NCBI GenBank assembly: GCA_963729215.1
Contig: CAVSND010000019.1
Span: 186,001-250,000 of the forward strand
Length of the DNA: 64,000 nucleotides
Reading direction: 5' to 3'
Source: CAVQJU01 sp963729215
GTDB lineage: Bacteria > Acidobacteriota > Vicinamibacteria > Vicinamibacterales > CAVVIG01
The position numbers were made by a program, and so were the translations under genes. Below are positions 9,101 through 17,141 of this stretch, in pieces. The notes under the pieces were generated by a model. The model was not told where the DNA came from and made no database searches. It saw only the letters and a program-made list of their open reading frames with translations. Position 1 is the stretch's first letter, and every line of letters starts with the position of its first letter.

Positions 9101-9656
9101 GGCCAGCTGCTGGCTCGTGGCTGCTGGTGCGACCTCGATAGTAGTCGCGCTGAGCAGCTGCACGCTTCACGCCCACAGCGGTCCGCCGTTTCCAATTGTC
9201 TCGGATCGTGTCGCCGGCGCGTATCAGGTCTCCATCTGGGCCGACCCCGACGCGACCGACGATCGGTCCGCGGCAGGGAAGTTCTGGGTGACGCTGCAGC
9301 CCGCTGACCCTGCAAGCAGAGGCCGAACAATCCCTGCGGGGACGCGCGTCGACGTCGTCATCAAGCCGCTGGATCGAAACGACGGCGAGGTGTCGGCGCG
9401 CGCCGAACCCATCAACGGCGAGACCGCTCGGCAATTCGCCGCGCTCGTGATGGATCACGAAGGACCGTTCGGCGTGCGCGTGACCATTGACGGGACGCTC
9501 GGCCGGGCGGACGTACAGGCATCCACCGACGCCACGTACGATCTGCGGCCGCGGCCGATCCTGATCGTGCTCTTCGTCCTGCCGTTCGTGCTCGTGGGCT
9601 TCGTCTGGGGCAAGTTGCTCATTAAGCGTAGAATGCTGCGACCAGGAGGCAGATGA
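9099..9656 (+). CDS. FixH/YtkA-like membrane protein
   Basis: 185 residues from ATG 9099. An earlier in-frame ATG (8997) overlaps the preceding stop but would translate the inverted repeat. N-terminal hydrophobic segment (residues 1-20, with SSC), an extracytoplasmic beta-rich domain containing GAYQVSIWADPDATD and GRTIPAGTRVDVVIKP, and a C-terminal membrane segment (ILIVLFVLPFVLVGFVWG) with a basic tail. Position after a CcoG-like gene and layout recall FixH/YtkA-like proteins of copper-oxidase maturation, but membrane topology is reversed relative to FixH, so the call is tentative. It shares TGATG with the next small gene. Confidence 0.6.
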   Translation: MASCWLVAAGATSIVVALSSCTLHAHSGPPFPIVSDRVAGAYQVSIWADPDATDDRSAAGKFWVTLQPADPASRGRTIPAGTRVDVVIKPLDRNDGEVSARAEPINGETARQFAALVMDHEGPFGVRVTIDGTLGRADVQASTDATYDLRPRPILIVLFVLPFVLVGFVWGKLLIKRRMLRPGGR

Positions 9657-9799
9657 TGGCACAGGCGGCAACGGCGGCGAACCAGCGATCCATTCTCGCA
9701 AACCAGCGCAAGGTGCTTGCGAATCAGGCAAAGATCCAGCGCAACCAGGTCCGGATCCTGGCGAATCAGAAACGCATCCTGAAGAAGTTGTCGAAATAG
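9656..9799 (+). CDS. 47-residue heptad-repeat small protein
   Basis: AGGAGG at 9644-9649 sits six bases before ATG 9656, which shares its A with the previous stop (TGATG). The protein has five consecutive 7-residue units beginning with Asn-Gln at residues 9, 16, 23, 30 and 37: NQRSILA, NQRKVLA, NQAKIQR, NQVRILA, NQKRILK, then a KLSK tail. Ile or Val is at the same place of every unit, so a short parallel coiled coil or amphipathic helix with a polar Asn/Gln stripe is expected. Very basic, no signal peptide, no cysteine. I recall similar unnamed peptides in Acidobacteriota but no function. A tandem-hairpin repeat follows. Confidence 0.8.
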   Translation: MAQAATAANQRSILANQRKVLANQAKIQRNQVRILANQKRILKKLSK

Positions 9800-9817
9800 G
9801 CGCGGCAGCGCAATCAC

Positions 9818-9868
9818 GTAGCGGCCGGCTTGAGCCGGCCGTAGCGTCCGCCTGAAGGCGGACGCCAC
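9818..9868. repeat. Tandem-hairpin (REP-like) element, copy A
   Basis: Two adjacent perfect hairpins. GGCCGGCT (9823-9830) pairs with AGCCGGCC (9833-9840), and GCGTCCGCCT (9844-9853) with AGGCGGACGC (9856-9865), each with a two-base loop. It lies between the convergent small gene and asparagine-synthetase-like gene, so it could act as a bidirectional terminator. Copies are at 15411-15466 and 26878-26935. Confidence 0.85.
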
Positions 9869-9876
9869 CGGATCAA

Positions 9877-11193
9877 TCAACCGTAGATAGAGTGAAACGT
9901 CTTCCGATAACCGGCTTCTGAATCGCCGATGCGCGCGTGCATGGCGTCGGCCGGCATCGCGCCGTGCTGGAAGCGCCGCTTCGGGAAGGTCGGCATGTCA
10001 AAGCCCGTCACGGCCTTGACGCCTCGCCCGACAATCTCGCCCTTGAGCCCGTACAACGTCGGCACGTCGTAACGTGTCATGGCGGCAAAGGGAATGCCTT
10101 CTGCGACTTCCATCACGTCCGGCCGGGTGTAGGGGCTGAAGCCGGCGAACCCGTAACGGCGGGCCGGCGCGTACGTTCGCACGTAGCTCCGGCTGAGACC
10201 TCCCGTGTACGTCAGCGAATGCTTGATCCGTCCGACGCCCCAGCCTTCCTGATACAACATCAGGTTGTCCACCACGCTCCGGATCGTGAGCTCGGTGTTT
10301 TCCTCGATGGGGTAGTCCTTGAGGTTCTCGTCGCCGCCGTCGCCGTCGGCGAGATGACGCCACTCCGGATAACGCTCGCGCACTCCCCGGCATAACCTCA
10401 GCCCCATCGTCGCGCACTCCACGTCGAGGGGCTTGTAGTCCTCGAGGACGCGCACCGTTTCGCACACGTCGAGGTCGTTCGACGCGGCTGGGATTTCCTC
10501 GAGGAAGAGCGACAGCCCCAGCGCGGAGAGGAACGCGCGCGCCTGTTCGACATCGGGGCCGTCGGCGTTCAGGACGAAGGCCTTGAGCCGCGCGGGCGAC
10601 ATCCCCAGCCGAAGCATCGCGTGATACGTAAGCAGGAACACTGACCCGCTGTCGATCCCGCCGGAAAACGCCACGCCGATGGGTTCGGCCGTTCCGCCGA
10701 TGCGCGTCAGCCACTTCGCGATCTCGATTTCAAGCGCGCCGATATACCGGCGCCCGATCTCGTCGAGATCCGCGGGCAGCGACGCCCGCTGCGGCGTGAA
10801 GAACCGCGTGTAGACGGGATCCGGGTCCGGGCAGCCCACGAGCGACAGATCGACGACGTAGTGCGCCGGGACCATCCTGGTGTAGCTCGGATGAAACTGC
10901 GCCGCGAGGCCGTCGGCGGTCAGCGCCGCATGCAGGGTGTCGATGCGGTCGGCGACGTAGAGCGCCGGCCCCTCGTGCCGCTTGGCCAGGAAGTACCGCA
11001 GCGGCCGATCCATCGAGCGCGCCATGCGCACCGTGATGCCCTCGGAGGCCACCAGGGCGAACGAGCCGTCGATCGCCCGCACCGATGCCGGGTCTCCGCT
11101 CAGCACGCGTCGCCGGGCCTCGTCCAGGTCAACATTCGTGAACGTGTTGAGCGACGGGTCCAGCAGGTCGATCACGCGGGAAATCGGCGGCAT
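9877..11193 (-). CDS. Asparagine-synthetase-like protein with degenerate amidotransferase part
   Basis: 438 residues. The ATP-pyrophosphatase loop FSGGIDSGSV (residues ~175-184) and DGDGGDENLKDYP further on are the synthetase-domain signature of AsnB-like enzymes, which adenylate a carboxylate and form an amide. The first ~130 residues resemble a class II glutamine amidotransferase domain (AIDGSFALV, then YVADRIDTLHAAL), but the catalytic cysteine expected at residue 2 is absent (MPPIS). It therefore probably uses ammonia or another amine, or closes a ring as beta-lactam synthetase-type and lasso cyclase enzymes do; no substrate gene is visible nearby. No Shine-Dalgarno is evident; a GACCAGAT array starts 4 bases upstream. 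Confidence 0.78.
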   Translation of the reverse strand: MPPISRVIDLLDPSLNTFTNVDLDEARRRVLSGDPASVRAIDGSFALVASEGITVRMARSMDRPLRYFLAKRHEGPALYVADRIDTLHAALTADGLAAQFHPSYTRMVPAHYVVDLSLVGCPDPDPVYTRFFTPQRASLPADLDEIGRRYIGALEIEIAKWLTRIGGTAEPIGVAFSGGIDSGSVFLLTYHAMLRLGMSPARLKAFVLNADGPDVEQARAFLSALGLSLFLEEIPAASNDLDVCETVRVLEDYKPLDVECATMGLRLCRGVRERYPEWRHLADGDGGDENLKDYPIEENTELTIRSVVDNLMLYQEGWGVGRIKHSLTYTGGLSRSYVRTYAPARRYGFAGFSPYTRPDVMEVAEGIPFAAMTRYDVPTLYGLKGEIVGRGVKAVTGFDMPTFPKRRFQHGAMPADAMHARIGDSEAGYRKTFHSIYG

Positions 11194-11196
11194 CAG

Positions 11197-11236
11197 AAAT
11201 GACCAGATGACCAGATGACTAAATGACCAGATTCAC
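11197..11236. repeat. Tandem GATGACCA / AATGACCAGAT words
   Basis: Reads as three to four units of ATGACCAGATG with a variant ATGACTAA. It occupies the whole gap between the asparagine-synthetase-like start and the LysR gene end. Confidence 0.7.
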
Positions 11237-11241
11237 GAGCC

Positions 11242-12188
11242 TCAGGAGGCGCGCCGAGAGGGCGCCTTGACCGCGGCAGGCACGCGGTCGGCCTCCGGGA
11301 ACACCTGCCAGACACAATTCAGGAACTGCCGGACGATCGCCGACGTTTCGCCCTTGCGCCAGGCGACGCAGATGTCAGTCGCCGCATCGTCATCGCTGAT
11401 CGGCACCACGGCGATTCCACTCAACGGATGTGGACTGGTGAGCGGAATGCCCATGCAGACGTAGACGCCCTTGCCGGACGCCACCAGCATGAGGCCCGTC
11501 TGGTTGTAAGGACCCGCATCAGGCGTCGGGATCATATGGGGCGCGATGCCCGCCTTGGAATAGAGCTCGAGGACCTTGTCGTACAGGTACGGCGAGATGT
11601 GACGGTCGTACATCAGCAGCGGCTCCGACGCCAGGTCGCGGACGCTCAAGGTCTTTCGCGAGGCGAGAGGACTGTCGTCGCTCAACACGGCGAGCATGCG
11701 TTCCTGGTAGAGGGGCACCACTTCGGTGGTCTCCGGATCGAAGTACGGCCGGCCGACGACGACGTCGAGCGACCCGTCCTGCAGCTGATGGTTGTAGTGC
11801 TCGGCGCAGTCACGTCGGTGGCCTCGATCGTCATGTTGCCGAACTTCGCCGCGGACGCGACGCGGATGCGGTTGACCGTGTCCCACAGTCCCCAGCCGAT
11901 GCCGAGGCGCACCTTGTTGGCGTCGTGTCGTGTCGTCTGGTTGGCGCTTTCGTAGAAATCCGACGCCGCGGCCGCGAGGGCGCGAGCCTTCTCCAGCAGG
12001 CGCTGCCCGGCATCCGTCAGTGTGACGCCCTGCCGATGCCGGATAAACAGCGTGATGCCTAGCTCATCTTCAAGCTGCTTGATGTGCCGGCTCAGCGGCG
12101 GCTGCGAGATATGCAGGCGCTCGGCAGCCTTGGTGACGCTGGACACTTCCGCGACGGTGATGAACGCGCGCAGATGACGGAAATCCAT
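11242..12188 (-). CDS. LysR-family transcriptional regulator (frameshift near 11805)
   Basis: About 315 residues. The N-terminus MDFRHLRAFITVAEVSS, AAERLHISQPPLSRHIKQLE is a textbook LysR winged helix-turn-helix; the rest is a periplasmic-binding-like effector domain (YFDPETTEVVPLYQERML, LVASGKGVYVCMGIPLTSP). Around 11805 one base is missing; restoring it joins IEATD to CAEHYNHQLQDG. Start 12188 rather than the in-frame 12230, because it opens at the family's usual MDxRxLRxF. It is divergent from an Oar-type receptor, the usual arrangement for a LysR regulator and its target, and a T-N11-A box lies between them. The effector is not predictable. Confidence 0.87.
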
Positions 12189-12198
12189 ATGGGCGGGG

Positions 12199-12216
12199 AC
12201 TATACCAGATCTGTAT
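12199..12216. promoter_or_regulatory. LysR box (T-N11-A palindrome) overlapping the regulator's -10
   Basis: ATACCAGATCTGTAT at 12202-12216 is a near-palindrome centred on AGATCT and contains T-N11-A (12203 and 12215). On the minus strand TATAGT (complement of 12199-12204) stands 10 bases before the LysR start and overlaps the box, fitting autorepression. The divergent receptor gene begins 119 bases away. Confidence 0.6.
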
Positions 12217-12334
12217 GGCGCCTGGTTCAAAGATGTATTGGACAGTTCAGCCGCAAAGGCGCAGTTTATGCGGTTAACGGCGTGTAAACGCGTCAGTTCC
12301 CGCCGCTAATGGTGTCAACCCGCGAGGAGGGATC

Positions 12335-15300
12335 ATGCGTGGATGGAAGCAGGCTCTATTCGCCATTGCAATCGTGATGGCGAGTCCCTGGGCCGCCTAT
12401 GCCCAGAGCGGCGCCTCGATCGCCGGCGTCGTGAAGGATGCCTCCGGGGCCGTCCTGCCCGGCGTCACCGTCGAAGCGGCAAGCCCCAGCCTGATTGAAA
12501 AGGTTCGCACGGCCGTCACCGACGGCAGCGGACAGTACCGAATCACCGAGCTGCTCCCAGGCACCTATACCGTGACGTTCGCGTTGACCGGTTTCAGCAC
12601 CGTCAAGCGGGAAGGCGTCGAGTTGAGCGGCTCGTTCAACGCGATCGTCAACGGCGACCTGAAGGTCGGCAACGTCTCCGAGACGATTACGGTTACGGGT
12701 GAGCCGCCGATCGTGGACCTGCAGTCGTCGACGCGCCAGACGGTCGTGACGCACGCGCAGCTCGACGCGCTGCCCACCGGACGCAACATGTTCAACCTCG
12801 GCGTGCTGATCCCCGGCGTCACGCTGACGACGGGCGGACTGGCCAACCAGGATGTCGGCGGCGCGCTCGGCCCGAACACGCTCGCGCTCGGCATCCACGG
12901 CGGGCAGACACAGGACCAGCGCATGACGATGAACGGTATTTCGCTCAGCACCATGATCGGCGGTGGCTGGGGCGGCGGCACGATCCCCAACGCGGCGGGC
13001 GTCAGCGAAATGCTGTTCGACACGTCCGCGGTGGATGCGAGCCTCTCGACCGGCGGCATACGGATCAACTTCATCATCAAGGACGGCGGCAACAGATACT
13101 CGGGCATGGTCTTCGGCAACTTCGCGAACGACTCGATGCAGGGCAGCAACTACACGCAGCGCTTGCAGGATCTGGGTCTCACGACGCCCGGCGGCATCGT
13201 CAAGAACTGGGACTTCAATCCAGGGTTTGGCGGACCCATCGCGAAAGACAAGCTGTGGTTCTACCTGTCGGGCCGCAGCCAGGGCGCGAATACCTTCGTA
13301 CCGGGCCAGTCCTACAACAAAAACGAGAACAACCCGAATGCGTGGGCGTACGTGCCGGACACGGCGCGGCCGGCGACGCTCAATCGCTCGTGGCAGGACT
13401 ATCAGGCCCGCGTCACATGGCAGGCGAACTCCAAGAACAAGTTTGGTTTTCTGTACAACATCCAGAGCAACTGTTTCTGCCCGTTCGGCGTGAACACGCT
13501 CACCGCGCCGGAAGCCGGCAACGACCAGCGGTTCCCGCTGCAGCGTCCGATCGAGGTGGACTGGACGTCGCCGGTCACCAGCAAGCTGCTGCTCGAAGGC
13601 AGCGCGATCCATCGTATCGAGCGGTGGGGCGCCATGGATCCCTCGACGCTCGGCCCCGGCATGATCTCGGTGAACGACCAGGGGCCGGGGGCCTATCGGC
13701 CGAACATGGTCTATCGCGCGGCGGCCACGTACAGCAACAACCTCAATGAGACGTTCCACTGGCGTTTCACCGGATCCTATGTCACCGGCGCTCACGCCCT
13801 CAAGATGGGTGCCAATGACGGGTGGGGATACTCGGATGCGACCACGTACTCGCGCATCCCCCAGCAGTACACGTTCCTCACGCCGGTTGGCGGTGCGCCC
13901 ACGCCCAACCAGATCACGGAGTACGTGACACCGTACACGGTCAGCACCGATGTGGCCCACGACTTCGGTCTCTTCGCGCAGGATAAATGGACGAAGGGCC
14001 GCTCGACGATCATGCTTGGCATCCGGTACGACCACGCGAGCAGTTTCTATCCCGCGAGCACCCTGGGGCCCACGCAGTACGCGCCCAATAGAAACGTGTC
14101 GTTTCCGGAGACGCCGCAGGTGAGCTGGTCGGACGTCACGCCCAAGATGGGTTTGGCCTACGACCTCCGGGGCGACGGCCGGACGGCGCTCAAGATCAGC
14201 CTCAATAAGTATCTGCAGGGATTCGGCACCTCGTTCGCTATCGTGCCAGACCCGAATCCGGTGTCCGCGGCGGTCGGTTTCGGCAATACGACCCGGACGT
14301 GGAATGACGCCAACCACAACTACATCCCGGATTGCGATCTCTCGACGCGTACGCCCGGCGCAAACGGTGAGTGCGGCCCGCTCGCCAATCCGAATTTCGG
14401 TTCGAACGATGTTGCGGCGCTGCTGAACCAGCTCAAGTTCGACCCGAACTTCCAGACCGGCTGGAACAAGCGGGGCTACAACTGGGAGTTCTCCGCCGGC
14501 GTGCAGCAGCAGCTGGGCCCACGCATGTCGGTGGACGTAGGTTTCTTCCGGCGCTGGTACGGCAACTTCCAGGTCGTTGACAATACGGCGCTCAACACGG
14601 CGACCGATTTCAACTACATCAACCTCCAGGCGCCTGCCGACTCGCGGCTGCCAAACGGCGGCAACTACACGGTGACCGGTTTCCCCGTCGTCAAGCCGGA
14701 GGCCGCGTTCGGCAGCTTCGTCCCGGCGAACGTCGTCAAGCTGTCTGACGACGTTGGCCTGCAGACTTCACACTGGAACGGCGTGGATGTGAACCTCAAC
14801 TCGCGGCTGCAGAATGGCTTCTTCGCGCAAGGCGGGTTCAGCACCGGCCGCACGAGCACCGACAACTGCGCGGTGATCACGAAGCTGCCCGAGGTGGCGT
14901 ATGAGAGAAACAACTTCTTCAGCCCGAACTTCTTCACGACGATGCCGACGCAGTACTGCAAACAGGACGGCGTGTTCCTCACACAGGTGAAGGCCAGCGC
15001 CGGCTACACGTTCCCGAAGATCGACGTGGCTGTCGGCGGCACATATCAGGATCTTCCTGGAGTGAACGTCGAAGCTCGCTTGAACGCTCCGTTTCTTCCG
15101 AACGTCGGGGGGCTTCAATCGATTCCCGGCCTGAACGGTTACCACATCATCGAACCAGGAACGGAAAACGGCGGGCGGCTGCATCAGCTCGACATCAAGT
15201 TCTCGAAGATTTTCAAGTCCGGACGCACGCGGACGATGGTCGGCCTCGACATCTACAACACGTTCAACGTGGACACGATTACGGGACAGGACAACGGGTA

Positions 15301-15394
15301 CACACCGGTGCCCGGCGGCCAGGCCGTGTGGCAGGTGCCGAATCTGATTCTCCAGGCGAGGTTCATCAAGTTCAGCGCGCAGTTCGACTTCTAG
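12335..15394 (+). CDS. Oar-like TonB-dependent outer-membrane receptor
   Basis: 1019 residues. GAGGAGGG just before ATG 12335. Signal peptide cleaved near AYAQSG (residue ~24), then a carboxypeptidase-regulatory-like beta-sandwich (GASIAGVVKDASGAVLPGVTV, DGSGQYRITELLPGTYTVTF; residues ~26-110 overall), a plug region (TGRNMFNLGVLIPGV) and a long barrel ending in FIKFSAQFDF with a C-terminal Phe. A GGxGGG stretch replaces the usual plug motif. No TonB-box is obvious. Oar-type receptors move large or polymeric substrates across the outer membrane; the substrate is unknown. Uninterrupted despite its length. Probably controlled by the divergent LysR protein. Confidence 0.88.
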   Translation: MRGWKQALFAIAIVMASPWAAYAQSGASIAGVVKDASGAVLPGVTVEAASPSLIEKVRTAVTDGSGQYRITELLPGTYTVTFALTGFSTVKREGVELSGSFNAIVNGDLKVGNVSETITVTGEPPIVDLQSSTRQTVVTHAQLDALPTGRNMFNLGVLIPGVTLTTGGLANQDVGGALGPNTLALGIHGGQTQDQRMTMNGISLSTMIGGGWGGGTIPNAAGVSEMLFDTSAVDASLSTGGIRINFIIKDGGNRYSGMVFGNFANDSMQGSNYTQRLQDLGLTTPGGIVKNWDFNPGFGGPIAKDKLWFYLSGRSQGANTFVPGQSYNKNENNPNAWAYVPDTARPATLNRSWQDYQARVTWQANSKNKFGFLYNIQSNCFCPFGVNTLTAPEAGNDQRFPLQRPIEVDWTSPVTSKLLLEGSAIHRIERWGAMDPSTLGPGMISVNDQGPGAYRPNMVYRAAATYSNNLNETFHWRFTGSYVTGAHALKMGANDGWGYSDATTYSRIPQQYTFLTPVGGAPTPNQITEYVTPYTVSTDVAHDFGLFAQDKWTKGRSTIMLGIRYDHASSFYPASTLGPTQYAPNRNVSFPETPQVSWSDVTPKMGLAYDLRGDGRTALKISLNKYLQGFGTSFAIVPDPNPVSAAVGFGNTTRTWNDANHNYIPDCDLSTRTPGANGECGPLANPNFGSNDVAALLNQLKFDPNFQTGWNKRGYNWEFSAGVQQQLGPRMSVDVGFFRRWYGNFQVVDNTALNTATDFNYINLQAPADSRLPNGGNYTVTGFPVVKPEAAFGSFVPANVVKLSDDVGLQTSHWNGVDVNLNSRLQNGFFAQGGFSTGRTSTDNCAVITKLPEVAYERNNFFSPNFFTTMPTQYCKQDGVFLTQVKASAGYTFPKIDVAVGGTYQDLPGVNVEARLNAPFLPNVGGLQSIPGLNGYHIIEPGTENGGRLHQLDIKFSKIFKSGRTRTMVGLDIYNTFNVDTITGQDNGYTPVPGGQAVWQVPNLILQARFIKFSAQFDF

Positions 15395-15475
15395 AGCGTT
15401 TGCAAAATGCCGTAGCGGCCGGCTTCAGCCGGCCGGCGAACGTCCGCCTGAAGGCGGACGCTACGGCTGACAGAC
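15394..15475. repeat. Tandem-hairpin (REP-like) element, copy B
   Basis: GTAGCGGCCGGCTTCAGCC and its neighbour CGTCCGCCTGAAGGCGGACG form the same two hairpins as copy A, here separated by GGCGAA. Copy C shares with it the 5' flank TAGAGCG..TTGCAAAATGCC, which begins exactly at the preceding stop codon in both places. Lies between convergent genes. Confidence 0.85.
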
Positions 15476-15516
15476 ACGTCACACAGACGGGCGGGATGGC
15501 CGATCCTGCCCGTTTC

Positions 15517-17141
15517 CTATTTATTCGGCCGCGGATGGAACACCGCATCATCCTCGCGCCACGGCGTGCGGCATGGCTGACGGCTTTCGTAGAGCGTGAG
15601 ATTTTCCTGCAGGCGCGGGCTCAGGTCGCGCCTGCCAGCCTGACTCGCGGCAGCGATGGCCTCGCGCTGCCAGTTCGCGGCCTCGTCGTACTGTCCCAAC
15701 TCCGCCAGCGTCATCGCCATCGTCTGCATCAGCTCGAGGGTGCGCTGCGTCTTCAGCAGTTCCTGCATCAGCGTCATCGCCCGGCGGCCGTCGCGGACGC
15801 GCGCGTCCGGCGCGGCGGCCAGCAGGCGGGCCAGCGCATGCGCGAATCCTGGCTGGTCGGGAAACGTCTTCACGGCGTCCGCGAGGCGATCGCGTGCCTC
15901 CTGAAACCGCCTCAGGCGCACGAGGGCCATCGCGTATCCGAAGCGTGCCTGTGAAACGGCCGGACTGGCCTTGATGACTTCCGCGTACTGGGGCAGCGAT
16001 TCTTCCATCCGTCCGCTTCGGCGCAGCGCATCGGCGAGGCTGAGCCGTGCCTCGACGGACGCCGGGTCGGCCGCGACCGCCGCCGAGAACGCCTCGATCG
16101 CCTCCCGATCGCGCCCTGCGGCTTCCTTGACGATGCCGATGCCGTAGTGCGCTTTGGCGAGGCCCGGTGACAGCTTGACAGCGGTCTGAAACTGCTCGAG
16201 CGCGCCGGCGGCATCACCGGTCTCGAACAGCGCGGTACCCAGGTTGAGGCGCGTGAACGCGTTGTCCGGGGCGGCCTCGATGGCCTGGCGGAGATACGTC
16301 ACGGCTTCCGGCCACTGACGTTTCCCCAGGGCTTCGGCGCCGTGCACCTCGGCCGCCGCGGCGTTTTGCAGGAGGCCGGAGATCTGCTGCATGAGCGGAT
16401 CGACGGGCGGAACGTCGACGTTTCCACGCAGCTGCATCTGCGCCTCGGCGCGGCGCGTGTCGCCGAGACCACGATAGGCGAGCGCCAGCGGGTAGTGGAT
16501 GCTCGAGGACTGCGGCCGCAGTGCGAGCGCGGCTTCGAGATGGCTCGCGGCCCTGGCGTAGTCGCGTGTCTCGAGATCCACGCGCCCGAGGCGATAGAGG
16601 GCGGCCGCCTCGCGCGGCTGTAGCGCCAGCGCCTTGTCGAGCGGTGCCCGCGCCGCTTCGGGCTGGCCCTGAACGAGGTGCATCTCGCCGAGCCACACGA
16701 GGCTGGGAACATGATCGGGCTGAAGGGTCAACGCACGCTCGAACAGCGCCGCGGCTTTGGCCGGATCGTTCCTCAGCCGATCGATGTGCGCGAGATAGTA
16801 GGGCCACCGCATCTCGTTCGGCTCGAGCAAGGCGGCGTTACCGAAACAGCGGCCGGCGGCATCGAGGAACTCCGTGGCCATGAAGAGCCGGCCCATGTCT
16901 CCGTACGCGGCGGCGCGCGCCGCCGGCGTCGCGTCCGGCCTCCCGATCTGCTGCTGGAGCGCCGCGAATTGTTCACGCAGTTGCTTCTGCACGGGCCCGG
17001 CCGCGCCCGATATATCCGGTAGCTCGATCGTGCGGAGGTTCGGTCCCTGTCCCGGCGTTGGGCGTGGCTTCGGGGAGCGAGCGGCTGGCTTCGGCATCCC
17101 ATGACAAGCGCAAGCAGACACAACGGAAGGATTTGCCTCAC
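15517..17141 (-). CDS. TPR-repeat lipoprotein (frameshift near 17085)
   Basis: About 540 residues. Translation from GTG 17141, which overlaps the upstream CRTAC1 stop as GTGA, gives MRQILPLCLLALVMGC, a lipoprotein signal with lipobox LVMGC. Adding one base near 17085 joins it to AARSPKPRPTPGQG and the rest. At least nine TPR-like helix pairs follow (NEMRWPYYLAHIDRLRNDPAKA, ARAPLDKALALQP, AITYLRQAIEAAPDNAF-type units), ending in PRLQENLTLYESRQPCR. TPR lipoproteins scaffold complexes at the membrane. The tight coupling to two CRTAC1 genes suggests they work together. Two convergent hairpins lie beyond the stop. Confidence 0.8.

Noticed and set aside
9818..9868. tRNA-like fold
   Set aside because: Two simple back-to-back hairpins without acceptor stem, anticodon arm or CCA.
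12356..14317. 653-codon open frame antisense to the Oar-like receptor
   Set aside because: High GC leaves antisense frames open; the peptide is Arg/Ala/Val-rich low complexity with no motif, while the sense frame is a complete receptor.
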